64,000 nt of DNA from JBBIPA01 sp963820495 (GTDB taxonomy: Bacteria > Chloroflexota > Dehalococcoidia > GIF9 > UBA5629), in contig CAWGAF010000002.1 in assembly GCA_963820495.1 (NCBI GenBank), forward strand, positions 930,001 to 994,000, written 5' to 3'. The position numbers were made by a program, and so were the translations under genes. The notes under the pieces were generated by a model. That model did no database searches. It saw nothing but the letters and a program-made list of their open reading frames with translations, and had not been told where the DNA came from. Shown piece by piece: positions 1 to 8,226 of this stretch (position 1 is its first letter; every line of letters starts with the position of its first letter).

Positions 1-663
1 AAGGCTTCTCCCCATGACTTTGGGAACAGTATCATCCCCAAAATGGTAAAGCGGAATAATGTTTTTGCTTATAAATTTGATGATTATTGGCAAGATATAG
101 GTAATATTGAAGCTTACTACGAAACAAACATGGAATTCATACGCGAACCAACACCTTTAAGACTGAATGGCAAATGGCCCATTCTAACCAAAGATAATAG
201 CCCTCTACCCTTGGAAATATCGCATGAGGATAATATAAAGCACAGTATAGTCAGCACAGGCTGTATAATCAAAGGTGAAGTCAAGAACTCCATTTTGTCG
301 CCTGGAGTCATTATTGAGGAGAAAGCTATAGTGCACAATTCAGTGGTAATGGCAAATGCCGTGATAGGTAGCAACAGTATAGTTGACCGCTGTATTTTGG
401 ATGAGGAGGTGAATGTTGGTAACTTCTGCTTTGTCGGTTTTGGATCCGGCCCCATCATGGGAACTAGAAACATTACGGTATTGGGAAAAGGTGTAAAAAT
501 ACCGTCTTATAGTACTATCGACCCTGGCCGTAGAATATTAGATAATATGGCAACTGTAGACTTAAGCTTTATTAATTCGCCTATCTTGAACCCCAGTATT
601 GAGCAGGATGAACATGATGCCGATGTCGCCATAGCCCTAGGAAAAATTACTCATAGTAAGTAG
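1..663 (+). CDS. glgC: GlgC-like sugar-1-phosphate nucleotidyltransferase, C-terminal part (cut by window edge)
   Basis: The reading frame is open from base 1, so the gene starts upstream of the window; the first in-frame ATG at 43 is internal. The visible protein begins with DFGNSIIPK and then YWQDIGNIEAYYETNMEF. These match the end of the catalytic domain of ADP-glucose pyrophosphorylases (typical DFGxxIIP and YWxDVGTIxxYYEANM). The rest has hexapeptide-like repeats (SILSPGVII, HNSVVMANAVIG, CILDEEVNVG) expected of the C-terminal left-handed beta-helix. The family activates glucose-1-phosphate with ATP for glycogen synthesis. A related sugar nucleotidyltransferase (mannose- or glucose-1-phosphate) is the main alternative, because the N-terminal substrate loop is outside the window. 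The gene converges on the minus-strand ABC gene, leaving 5 bp between them. Confidence 0.7.
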   Translation, partial: KASPHDFGNSIIPKMVKRNNVFAYKFDDYWQDIGNIEAYYETNMEFIREPTPLRLNGKWPILTKDNSPLPLEISHEDNIKHSIVSTGCIIKGEVKNSILSPGVIIEEKAIVHNSVVMANAVIGSNSIVDRCILDEEVNVGNFCFVGFGSGPIMGTRNITVLGKGVKIPSYSTIDPGRRILDNMATVDLSFINSPILNPSIEQDEHDADVAIALGKITHSK

Positions 664-668
664 TAAAT

Positions 669-1553
669 TCACGCGATTTTTATATCAGTCATCAGGTTGA
701 CGTAAATTTCTTCAAGGGCTGATTGGCGCATAGATAGATCTACAAGCGTCCAGTTTCGATCAGATATTTGCCTGAGCACCCCCGCTATTTCTCCGATATC
801 AGCGGTCTTCAACGTATAATTGCCTTCTTGTCTGTCATAATTCAGTTTCTGGTCCGCTCTAAAAACGACCTGATATTCTCTTTTGCCCAGCTTTTTTACT
901 AACTCCTGCATAGTATCGCAAACCAGCAGCTTACCCTGCTTCATTATAGCAACGCGGTCACAAATATATTCAACATGAAACAGATTATGGGCGCTGAGCA
1001 AAATCGTTTTTCCCTGACCTCTCAGCTTCTTGAGATAATCAATGATAAAAAACGATGTCATGGGGTCGAGTCCAGAGTTTGGTTCATCAAGTACCAACAG
1101 AGTGGGATCATGGAGCAAAGTACGCGCAATAGCAACCTTCCTTTTCATACCTTTGGAAAGTTCGCCAGTAAATTTATTTCTTTCCTCAAGCTTGAGGGAA
1201 CGCAGAAGAACATCAATCCGTTCAATAGCGGTTTTCCTAGATAAACCATACAATTCGGAGAAAAACAGTAGATATTCAGTGACAGTCATGCTTTCGTACA
1301 GGGGACTTTCTTCGGGAAGAAAACCCAGGTGTTTCTTTATCTCAATACTGTGCTTGTCTATGTTCTTACCCATGATCTCGATGGTTCCACTCGTCGGAAC
1401 AATCAAGCCAGTAATCATTTTCAGTGTTGTTGTCTTACCTGCCCCGTTATGGCCTATAATCCCCATTATTTCACCATCATTAACCTCGAGGTTCAGACAA
1501 TCAACAGCAGCAAACTGATCATATAATTTGCTGACTTCTTCTAGTTTAATCAT
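669..1553 (-). CDS. ABC-2 type transporter ATP-binding protein
   Basis: This is the ATPase of an exporter. It has Walker A GHNGAGKTT, a Q-loop region before the signature, the signature LSKGMKRK, Walker B LLVLDEP followed by NSGLDP, and the switch His in LLSAHN. About 70 extra residues after the core are usual for NatA/CcmA-like ATPases of ABC-2 systems. The start is chosen at the ATG giving MIKLEEVSKLY; an upstream ATG (1562) and TTG (1565) are also in frame and none has a clear Shine-Dalgarno sequence. It is transcribed away from the two permease genes at 1797-4648, which are its probable partners. The 243-bp divergent gap between them must hold both promoters. The substrate is unknown. Confidence 0.9.
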   Translation of the reverse strand: MIKLEEVSKLYDQFAAVDCLNLEVNDGEIMGIIGHNGAGKTTTLKMITGLIVPTSGTIEIMGKNIDKHSIEIKKHLGFLPEESPLYESMTVTEYLLFFSELYGLSRKTAIERIDVLLRSLKLEERNKFTGELSKGMKRKVAIARTLLHDPTLLVLDEPNSGLDPMTSFFIIDYLKKLRGQGKTILLSAHNLFHVEYICDRVAIMKQGKLLVCDTMQELVKKLGKREYQVVFRADQKLNYDRQEGNYTLKTADIGEIAGVLRQISDRNWTLVDLSMRQSALEEIYVNLMTDIKIA

Positions 1554-1796
1554 GGCAGCCATCAAATCAAATAACGCATATATTATATCGAGTGAATATC
1601 CCAGCTACCATATCCTTCTCGACAGTAAAAATTGTCCACATAGCTATTTTTGATTCTACCAGAAAGGTATATACAAATTGTTTGCCAAGTATCATTATTG
1701 AATCTGAATTTGACTATATTCAGACAATTCCTTCAAATGGACAGGGACACGATCACCTACTAATAAAAATGTAACTTTTCTAATATAAAAAACTTT

Positions 1797-3611
1797 ATGA
1801 AAGACACAATTCCGATATCACTACGCAATACGTTAATCATTGCCAGGCACGAAGTCCTGCGATTTAGATCACGATTCCATGGAAAAACCAGGATTGCCAT
1901 TATATTGATGACGGTTGCAGCCTTAGCCACCTTCGTTTTTATTTCCCTTGGTGGCTTTGTCCTGAGCAAGGGATTTTATGCGGTTGGTGTAGCGCCTGAT
2001 GGGCCCACAATAAATGACCAGCGATTTCATGTGGTTAAACTTGATATTAAGGCCGGTATGGCAATGTTAAGTAAGCAAATGATTGATGCCTATATTGCCG
2101 GCGATCGAGCTTACTACCGTAACGATTCAAAGTCACAGTATGCTGCAGGTGCTTTGAAGCAATACTTGGAGAAAAAGGAGCTAGCCAGGATAGCAAATGA
2201 TTATGATATAGACCGCTCATTTCCATTGCGTGTAGAAATTAACTATCTCAAAGCTCCAACTAATAGTTCTGATGCAGCGAACCGAGTATCCCTTTCAGAC
2301 ATAATTGCCAGTTCCAGTACCTCATCAACAACGGAACCTGATAGTTCAAGCAATATCATTTCCACTTCTCTATACAGCCCAGCCAGTCCCACTGATGAAG
2401 CAGTGAAATCACAGCTAGAAAACATGGGCAATGACGGGAGGTTACCTCAATTTAAAGCAGAGTTTGCCAGCAATAAAGAAATTGTCATTCCATCATTGAT
2501 GAATCCTCCTATTCCACTTGCTCAGGTGCTGCTAGTGTTTCTTTACGTCGTGCCTATTTTCTTTATCATTATATTTTTCACCAGCAGCTTCATAGAAGAG
2601 AAGCTGAATAATAGGCTTAGCATTTTACTCTCCGCACCAATCAGACCGGTAGAGATTATCGCAGGGAAAATGCTTCCCTATTTCGCATACTCAATAATCG
2701 TCACAGTTATAGTCACGCTATTTCTGAAGGGTGATATATTACTGGCATTGGCTATATTTATTCCGGTAGTACTATTTATTTTTGCTATTTACCTGGGTGT
2801 GGCTTTATTCTACCGAACATTCAAGGATCAGACTTTTTTTTCGCTGCTGGCGGTAACTTTAATCACCGGTTTTTTGGTATTCCCTGCCATGTTTACCGGA
2901 ATTAACAAACTGAGCTACATATCTCCTCTTTCACTGGCAGTACAGATGTACAGAGGCGAACAATTTGGTTTTATGGAATATTTCTTCTCCACTGGCCCCA
3001 TGTACCTGGTATTTGCGCTTGCTATGATTGTTGGAATCCGTATTTTCAACGAGGAATATCTGATGAACTTCAAACGCCTACATAGCAAGATAAGTGAAGC
3101 GATATACTTTGCTCTGGATAAGAAACACATAGCTGTTTCCATATTCATTCTGAGCCTGCTCCTTATCCCAGTGGTATTTATGGTCGAGCTCGCTGGCATT
3201 GTTTTCGCTTCCAATTTGCCGATGCCGTTTGCCCTGTGGGCTTTACTCATTATCGGCATTGTTGTGGAGGAGACCGCCAAATCATCTGGTATAGCAGTTC
3301 TTATAAAATATCGCTTGCTAAAATCGTGGAGGAATGCAGTGTTGCTCGCCATCATATCTGCCATTGCATTTTTTCTCGGAGAAAAATTATTACTCTATTT
3401 CTCTTTAAATGTTATTTCCGAGTCGATCTTTACTACTACTTTATTTAGCACAAATCTATTATGGTTGCCCTTGGTCGCGCATGCTGTAGCAACCTCAATT
3501 GTTAGCCTGATTGTATACCGTCTTGGCGTGAAATATTATCTGCCCGCACTGATAATCGGCTCAGGTTTACATCTTGTCTACAACTTATTGGTTATGGGGA
3601 TGATAAGATGA
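1797..3611 (+). CDS. ABC-2 permease fused to a PrsW-like intramembrane protease domain
   Basis: The protein is 604 aa. A membrane segment near residues 35-60 is followed by a large external region to about residue 240, rich in Ser/Thr near 160-185. A cluster of membrane helices (about 240-420) then carries the ABC-2 permease signature region IEEKLNNRLSILLSAP. The last 170 residues form a second membrane domain with EETAK (E491, E492), FFLGEK (E529), HAVATS (H562) and HLVYN (H592). That order of paired Glu, Glu, His, His matches PrsW and CPBP-type intramembrane metalloproteases. ABC permease-CPBP fusions are known, so the architecture has precedent, but the protease half here looks closer to PrsW. 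The stop overlaps the next gene by 4 bp (ATGA), implying coupled translation. Confidence 0.8.
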   Translation: MKDTIPISLRNTLIIARHEVLRFRSRFHGKTRIAIILMTVAALATFVFISLGGFVLSKGFYAVGVAPDGPTINDQRFHVVKLDIKAGMAMLSKQMIDAYIAGDRAYYRNDSKSQYAAGALKQYLEKKELARIANDYDIDRSFPLRVEINYLKAPTNSSDAANRVSLSDIIASSSTSSTTEPDSSSNIISTSLYSPASPTDEAVKSQLENMGNDGRLPQFKAEFASNKEIVIPSLMNPPIPLAQVLLVFLYVVPIFFIIIFFTSSFIEEKLNNRLSILLSAPIRPVEIIAGKMLPYFAYSIIVTVIVTLFLKGDILLALAIFIPVVLFIFAIYLGVALFYRTFKDQTFFSLLAVTLITGFLVFPAMFTGINKLSYISPLSLAVQMYRGEQFGFMEYFFSTGPMYLVFALAMIVGIRIFNEEYLMNFKRLHSKISEAIYFALDKKHIAVSIFILSLLLIPVVFMVELAGIVFASNLPMPFALWALLIIGIVVEETAKSSGIAVLIKYRLLKSWRNAVLLAIISAIAFFLGEKLLLYFSLNVISESIFTTTLFSTNLLWLPLVAHAVATSIVSLIVYRLGVKYYLPALIIGSGLHLVYNLLVMGMIR

Positions 3612-4648
3612 AAGCATTTATTTCTATGGTCATTCGGGAACTGAAGTCAATCAGAAAAGAAAAAACTATCTTATTTGCCGTTCTGATTCAGTTTTTTATC
3701 GCTTCTTTTTCTTCTATTTTAGTTGTAGGACTCATGGCATTTTATGATGCTGGCTCTATAGGATATAACACCAGCATAAATGTTAGAGTTGGGATTATTG
3801 GTGATCATAGCAGCCCATTTATCAATTACCTTGAGCAGCGTAATCTCTCGGTAATAGCATTTGACAATGCCAATGAAGCTGAAGCGGCTTTTAAATCAGG
3901 AGGTATTGACAGCATTGTATATATACCAAAAACAACATCTGGCATTGTAGACATGAAGCTGGTGCTCCCTGATATGGACTCTCGAGCAACTATAGTATTG
4001 ATGGTATTAAAGGAGCCATTGAAGCAATATGAAAACTATTTACGTGAACAGCAGGGCATACAGTTACAGTACGGTGACATGGGAGGAAAACCTAATACAA
4101 CCTACGAGTTTCTGTACACGATTATTATTCCTGTATTAATGTTTTTCCCTGCCTTCGTAGCCGGCAGCATGGTGATAGACTCTGTTTCCGAGGAAATCGA
4201 AAATAAGACACTGGCCACTTTACTATCAGCTCCGGTTTCATTGAACCGTGTTTTTAGCGCCAAAATAATTGCATCAATCATTATTGCCATTGTTCAATGT
4301 ATTCTCTGGGCTTTATTACTAAGGTTGAACAATTTTGCTATACAGAATCTTAGCCTTGTGCTCATCTTTTCAATTATTATTGCTACCATAGTAACCCTAA
4401 CTGCGATGCTGATATCAATGCTGTTCCGGGACAGGGAGAGGTCTCAATTTATTTACTCTATTATAATCGTTGTTGCAGTTGGTATTAGTTTCCTTTTAAA
4501 TCCTTCTCCTTTTAGTATTATAGCCAGGCTGGCAACAGGCGATAGCTTCTTGAATATAAGCCAGATTTTCCTATATCTATTGCCCTTGATACTACTTGCT
4601 GTTGCTTTCCCATTAATATCAAAGAGGGCACTACCCAAAGTCGTCTGA
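3608..4648 (+). CDS. ABC-2 type permease subunit
   Basis: The protein is 346 aa. One N-terminal membrane helix (about residues 20-45) precedes an external domain of about 120 residues, then five or six hydrophobic segments. The motif EEIENKTLATLLSAP just after the second helix is the ABC-2 permease signature and parallels the same motif in the preceding gene. The start overlaps the upstream stop (ATGA). With the fused permease at 1797 and the divergent ATPase at 669 it probably forms one exporter of the NatAB type (lipid, peptide or drug); the cargo cannot be told from sequence. Confidence 0.85.
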   Translation: MKAFISMVIRELKSIRKEKTILFAVLIQFFIASFSSILVVGLMAFYDAGSIGYNTSINVRVGIIGDHSSPFINYLEQRNLSVIAFDNANEAEAAFKSGGIDSIVYIPKTTSGIVDMKLVLPDMDSRATIVLMVLKEPLKQYENYLREQQGIQLQYGDMGGKPNTTYEFLYTIIIPVLMFFPAFVAGSMVIDSVSEEIENKTLATLLSAPVSLNRVFSAKIIASIIIAIVQCILWALLLRLNNFAIQNLSLVLIFSIIIATIVTLTAMLISMLFRDRERSQFIYSIIIVVAVGISFLLNPSPFSIIARLATGDSFLNISQIFLYLLPLILLAVAFPLISKRALPKVV

Positions 4649-4841
4649 AAAATGGTTAGCTAAGCACCTGAACTCTCTTTTTCTAGCTCCCCGTATCCTA
4701 TGTGTTTGGTTTTATTTGCTAAGCATCAGGTTTTGAGAATCAGTATATTTCTGTTGCATTTTTGGACTTAACAAAATCTAAATGTACCATTTAGTAGATT
4801 CATTATTAGCTATTTGGTGCTAGTCGCATTATTGGAAGTTC

Positions 4842-4847
4842 TATACT
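4842..4847 (+). promoter_or_regulatory. possible -10 box for the 75-aa gene
   Basis: TATACT lies 24 bp upstream of the ATG at 4872. No convincing -35 at 16-18 bp is visible. AAAGGGG at 4858-4864 can serve as ribosome-binding site. Confidence 0.35.
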
Positions 4848-4871
4848 ATAAAGGTATAAAGGGGCTGTACT

Positions 4872-5099
4872 ATGGCATATACTGTTAGTATACTCCGGCA
4901 AGCGTGGCAGCGCTCTGATGGAAGATGTGAATGTCTGAAGTCAATACAGGGTCATAGTGTCAGATGCAATAAACCATTGATCACAAAAAGCAGAGACAAA
5001 TGGGAGCCTCAGGCTTTGAGCCTAGATAATAAAGATACTGTATCCAATTGTAGGATATATTGTTTGGACTGCCGTAAAGCCACAACCAGTAACAACTAA
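4872..5099 (+). CDS. small Cys-rich HNH-like zinc-binding protein
   Basis: The protein is 75 aa with four well-placed cysteines: GRCEC near residue 20, RCNKPL near 37, and CRIYCLDC near the end. The spacing (CxC, then C, then CxxC) and the opening LRQAWQRSDGRCEC resemble the treble-clef zinc site of HNH nucleases, but no HNH catalytic histidines are seen. I therefore treat it as a zinc-binding protein derived from that fold, not as a nuclease. It has the same general design as the 79-aa protein at 8227. No operon partner is evident. Confidence 0.6.
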   Translation: MAYTVSILRQAWQRSDGRCECLKSIQGHSVRCNKPLITKSRDKWEPQALSLDNKDTVSNCRIYCLDCRKATTSNN

Positions 5100-5186
5100 G
5101 TCATTGATAGTTACTGTACTCCCTGATTAGTGTACCGACTGGTTATGATGCAATTAGCTGTTGCCCTTTATGTTATTTTTAAAAAA

Positions 5187-5250
5187 TTGTCCCTTTTACG
5201 CAAATAACAGAATCTAGCGCGCAAGCGCATAATTAATATAAAAGGGACAA
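5187..5250. repeat. 64-bp hairpin with perfect 12-bp arms
   Basis: TTGTCCCTTTTA at 5187-5198 is perfectly inverted at 5239-5250. Between the arms lies GCGC-GCAA-GCGC (5217-5228), a small hairpin capped by a GNRA-type GCAA loop. It is directly upstream of the decayed tRNA-Met. There is no T-run, so it is not a standard terminator. Confidence 0.6.
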
Positions 5251-5271
5251 AACCAAATCTACAAGATTTGT

Positions 5272-5345
5272 TAGCGGGGGCTAGATTTAAACCAACAACC
5301 TTCAGGTTATGATCTCGACGAGCTACCCTCATACTTCTGCAATCT
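5272..5345 (-). pseudogene. decayed tRNA-Met (CAT)
   Basis: Read on the minus strand, GTAGCTCGTCG, the anticodon loop ATCATAA and CCTGAAGGTTG are followed by TTGGTTTAAATCTAGCCCCC. This matches the D-arm, anticodon arm, variable region, T-arm and 3' acceptor of a tRNA-Met with anticodon CAT (plus strand 5309-5311). The anticodon stem TCGAG/CCTGA has an A-C mismatch and a G-T pair. The T-loop reads TTTAAAT instead of TTCAAAT. The 5' acceptor strand no longer pairs with the 3' GCCCCCGC. It is therefore a remnant, possibly left by an earlier tRNA-targeted insertion. Confidence 0.65.
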
Positions 5346-5370
5346 GAATTACGATGCTCATACTGCTTGC

Positions 5371-5579
5371 ACTTACAAACATTAACCCTTATAACCTTTT
5401 AACCCCATAAATGCCAGGGTAATCCGGAAAAGGTTAATAAGGTTAAGGAGGTTAGTGTTTAAGTATATAAGTGTATAGGTTTTAAGATGGTAAAATCGTA
5501 AGTTTATCTGGCTTCTGCTCCAGAGGCCATTGTGTTTGCGGGACTAACTTAAGAAGTGGTATAACTGTTGGGGGCAGGT
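5371..5579 (+). repeat. hairpin-plus-promoter repeat, full copy A
   Basis: This is a dispersed repeat with two parts. Bases 5371-5464 form a long imperfect hairpin (ACTTACAAACATTAACC pairing with GGTTAGTGTTTAAGT). Bases 5540-5579 are a conserved tail containing GACTAACTTAAGAAGTGG and TATAACTGTTGGGGGCAGG. A second full copy is at 10287-10499; tail-only copies are at 6369 and 6834, and a left-arm-only copy is at 11936. The tail contains TTGCGG, 18 bp, TATAAC, so it may act as a promoter for the methyltransferase at 5714. Confidence 0.75.
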
Positions 5580-5713
5580 CAAGGGCTAGTTACTTGGAGA
5601 ATATTGACTCTCGCAAACTAATGATTATTTTATAGTTAAACCTCAGACAAACTAAGTTGATTGATAGAAGAGCCTCTATAATTATATCATCTCATTTCAA
5701 GAGAAAGCTAAAC

Positions 5714-6313
5714 ATGGACATTGCTGATATAAAACAGCTGAATAGTTTATGGGGGGAAATATATCCTTATCTTGTCTCGCATATAATGGAGAGCTACCAG
5801 CGAGATACTGGCTCAGTTCTGGAATTAGGACCATTCTCAGGTGGTATATCACTGGCGTTAGCCAGATTGTATGAGAGACTTATTATTACTATTGCCGATG
5901 AATCACTTGCGGTGTTGAACTATTTACGTAAAGAGATATCAGCAGGTGGATTATCCGAAAGGGTAACAGTTATAAAAACGGATCTAAACCACCTTCCTTT
6001 CGAAGATTCACAATTTGATCTAATAATATTTAGAGGAGTCTTCTTTTTCTTAAACGAAAAGGAGAACCTTCTCCTAGAAGTATTCCGGGTACTTAAAGAC
6101 AGAGGGATGGCATTTATAGGTGGTGGGTTTGGTAAAGGTGTTCCCGAGGAGTTGATTGATGAAATTTCAGAGGAATCTCGCGAATTAAACGATAGACTGG
6201 GAAGAAAGCGTCTCAGTATAGAGAGGCTACAGGAAATTATAAAGAAGTCGAAATTTAGCCATAAATGTAGGATTGAGGAAGAAGGGGGACTGTGGCTAAT
6301 TATTAACAAATAG
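5714..6313 (+). CDS. class I SAM-dependent methyltransferase
   Basis: The start is placed at the ATG at 5714 (MDIADIKQLNSLWGEIYPYL), where GAGAAAG lies upstream; an in-frame start at 5657 adds 19 residues of poor character. Motif I is VLELGPFSGGISLALA (residues about 39-54), the acidic residue after strand 2 is in IADES, and motif IV is FDLIIFRGVFFFLNEKENLL. A post-motif lies in LKDRGMAFIGGGFGKG. This is a Rossmann-fold methyltransferase of the Methyltransf_11/25 type; the substrate is unknown. It stands alone downstream of repeat copy A. Confidence 0.85.
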   Translation: MDIADIKQLNSLWGEIYPYLVSHIMESYQRDTGSVLELGPFSGGISLALARLYERLIITIADESLAVLNYLRKEISAGGLSERVTVIKTDLNHLPFEDSQFDLIIFRGVFFFLNEKENLLLEVFRVLKDRGMAFIGGGFGKGVPEELIDEISEESRELNDRLGRKRLSIERLQEIIKKSKFSHKCRIEEEGGLWLIINK

Positions 6314-6368
6314 ACACTTACTCACACTGTGGTTGATATAAAAAGGGGGCATCTCCAATGGTGACAAC

Positions 6369-6402
6369 TCTAACTTAAGAAGCGGTATAACTGTTGGGGG
6401 CT
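6369..6402 (+). repeat. repeat tail, copy B
   Basis: CTAACTTAAGAAGCGG followed by TATAACTGTTGGGGGCT repeats the conserved tail of copy A with one or two changes. It lies 60 bp before the ATG of the 75-aa membrane protein at 6462. No hairpin half accompanies it. Confidence 0.7.
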
Positions 6403-6461
6403 AAGGGATAGTCGCCTAAAAGAAAGATTAATCCATAATTAATTGACGCTTCTGAAATCTA

Positions 6462-6689
6462 ATGGATCTTATAAAAACAATTAGTAACATCCTCGGAGTG
6501 ATCTGCATTGTTATCGGTATTCTGCTGATATGGCTGAGTATCTGGTTTTTACAACCTGCAATCAAAGACTCGGACAGGACGTCCCTTATTATAGCAATCC
6601 TTATTCTGATTCTAGTCGTAGGCTGCTTCTTCGGAGCATTCAGTATGTTTACAACTGGGATAATTAAACAGGCAGCTATGTTTGGTTGA
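6462..6689 (+). CDS. small two-helix membrane protein
   Basis: The protein is 75 aa with two hydrophobic segments, about residues 8-31 and 41-65, separated by a short polar loop (AIKDSDRTS). No charged motif suggests an enzyme. There is no obvious Shine-Dalgarno sequence. I do not recognise a family. The repeat tail copy B sits just upstream and may supply the promoter. Its small size and lone position leave real doubt. Confidence 0.5.
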   Translation: MDLIKTISNILGVICIVIGILLIWLSIWFLQPAIKDSDRTSLIIAILILILVVGCFFGAFSMFTTGIIKQAAMFG

Positions 6690-6833
6690 TTTACAAAACA
6701 TTCTTTAAGTATTGGAAATAAAGTAAAACGGTAAATATTCTTTTAATACATCCTGTTTTATTCTCAACTGTGACCTTCCCCCCCCAAATTAGTCCAGTAT
6801 TAATGTTTTAATACTAGACTGGAGAAGTGCTTG

Positions 6834-6874
6834 TGGGACTAACGTAAGAAGTGGTATAAATATTGGGTGCAGGT
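6834..6874 (+). repeat. repeat tail, copy C
   Basis: GACTAACGTAAGAAGTGG followed by TATAAATATTGGGTGCAGG repeats the tail of copies A and D. TTGTGG, 18 bp, TATAAA can be read as a promoter. It ends about 35 bp before the ATG of the coiled-coil protein at 6909. Confidence 0.75.
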
Positions 6875-6908
6875 TACACAATTATCTAATGTCTGGAGGT
6901 GAGAGTCG

Positions 6909-7319
6909 ATGAGAGACCAGAAAAAGCAAGCAGCAAGAGAGGCTAAGCGTGAAGAGAAGCGCATTGCGGAAGAAGCTACGCGACTAGCCAGAGAGCAGGC
7001 AAGAAGAGAAACTGGTCTGGCCAGAGAGCAAGTGATTCAAAAAGAGCAAGCAGCAAGAGAGGCTAAGCGTGAAGAGAAGCGCATTGCGGAAGAACCTGCG
7101 CTATTAGCCAAAGACCAGGCAAGAAAAAAAGCCGATTTGACTAGAGAGCAGGCGATTCAAGAAGAACAATCACTGAAAGAAGCCAAGCGATCAGAAAAGC
7201 GCACTGCAGAGGAACCTGCGCTATTAGCCAAAGACCAGGCAAGAAGGAAAGCTGATTTGGCTAGAGAACAGGAGATAGCTGAAGATCAGGAGGCGAGAAA
7301 GCTCAAGTCCAACAAGTAA
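6909..7319 (+). CDS. Ala/Arg/Glu/Lys-rich coiled-coil repeat protein
   Basis: The protein is 136 aa, almost entirely charged and helical, built of three consecutive 40-residue repeats. Each begins REAKREEKR or KEAKRSEKR and ends near REQxIQxEQ. There are no cysteines, aromatics or signal peptide. GGAGGTGAG eight bases before the ATG is a strong ribosome-binding site. Such sequences form long single helices or coiled coils; no enzyme role is suggested. Repeats one and two share long identical stretches of DNA, so the duplication is recent or kept uniform by recombination. Confidence 0.7.
   Translation: MRDQKKQAAREAKREEKRIAEEATRLAREQARRETGLAREQVIQKEQAAREAKREEKRIAEEPALLAKDQARKKADLTREQAIQEEQSLKEAKRSEKRTAEEPALLAKDQARRKADLAREQEIAEDQEARKLKSNK
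6923..7282 (+). repeat. three 120-bp tandem repeats inside the coiled-coil gene
   Basis: The segment from about 6923 recurs at 7043 and, more diverged, at 7163, a period of exactly 120 bp (40 codons). The first two units share an uninterrupted identical run of about 50 bp, including GGCTAAGCGTGAAGAGAAGC. Confidence 0.8.
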
Positions 7320-7389
7320 CCACCAGAGTAAGCTAAAGAGGTATGGGCAGTGAGACGAGTTGTTCTTGTACAACTTTCAAATTTACTTT

Positions 7390-8058
7390 TTACTTAACTG
7401 TCTTAATCTGTATTGAATGCCCGGGGATTGCCTTCAGCTTCTGGCGCAGGTTATAAATATGAACATCTATAGTACGGTCAAAGCCCTCAAAGTCATGGCC
7501 AAAAGACATCTCAATAAGCTGAGCCCGGCTGAATACTCTTTCTGGTTCCCGCGCCAGTATCCCCAGCAAATTGAACTCTATCGGCGTGAGAGTCAAGAGC
7601 GTACCAGCAATATTCGCCTCATGTTTGCGGTAATTTATAGTGAGCTCACCACAGTTGATCTCCTCGGGACCACGCACGAGTATTTCCTCAGATATGCCCA
7701 GCAGCAAAGCCTTTACCATGGCGGCCAATTCTCTGGGGCTGAACGGCTTGGCTACAAAGTCATCGGCACCCAGATCTAGCCCAGCCAGACGGTATTTTTC
7801 CGTTGTCCTAGCTGTAAGCATGATAATATGCACATCTGACTCTTCTATGAGCCTGCGGCAAACCTCGCTAACATCCAGACCGGGCAACATCAGGTCTAGT
7901 ACTATCAGGTCAGGCTGGCCTTCACGGGCAAAGCGCAGGGCTTCCATGCCATCATAGGTAGTCAGCACGCTGTAGCCATCATGTTTAAGGTAGCGTTGAA
8001 CCAGCTCTATCGTTTTGGCATCATCGTCAACTACCAGGACTCGTTTATTCGCTGACAT
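7390..8058 (-). CDS. orphan OmpR/PhoB-family response regulator, slightly short at the C-terminus
   Basis: The receiver domain (about residues 5-118) has the acidic pocket VDDD, the phospho-acceptor Asp in LIVLDLMLPG, the Thr in MLTART and the Lys in FVAKPFSP. The winged-helix DNA-binding domain (about 130-222) has LTPIEFNLL, RVFSRAQLI and RTIDVHIYNLRQKL. Family members usually end with IxTVRGxGYxL; this one stops at IQIKTVK, losing the last turn of the wing. There is no histidine kinase beside it. It converges on the coiled-coil gene. Confidence 0.9.
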   Translation of the reverse strand: MSANKRVLVVDDDAKTIELVQRYLKHDGYSVLTTYDGMEALRFAREGQPDLIVLDLMLPGLDVSEVCRRLIEESDVHIIMLTARTTEKYRLAGLDLGADDFVAKPFSPRELAAMVKALLLGISEEILVRGPEEINCGELTINYRKHEANIAGTLLTLTPIEFNLLGILAREPERVFSRAQLIEMSFGHDFEGFDRTIDVHIYNLRQKLKAIPGHSIQIKTVK

Positions 8059-8178
8059 AGCATTCTCTTACCCTGTTTCTGCCCCAACAGTATAACGTAA
8101 TCATACGATTGTTTTTCCTTTCACTCACATTCTAACTCCGATATCTTAGTCCGTCAAACAGTACATTTCCAATATCAA

Positions 8179-8206
8179 TTGACACCTTCTAAACTGGTGC
8201 TATAAT
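8179..8206 (+). promoter_or_regulatory. consensus sigma-70 promoter
   Basis: TTGACA (8179-8184), a 16-bp spacer and TATAAT (8201-8206), with TG one base before the -10 (extended -10). The predicted start of transcription is near 8213, only about 14 bases before the ATG at 8227. Confidence 0.8.
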
Positions 8207-8226
8207 TGGCATACAGGAGGGCCGTT

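Noticed and set aside
6923..7282. Could the 120-bp repeats be a CRISPR array
   Set aside because: Units are contiguous, in frame and without spacers; they encode a helical protein.
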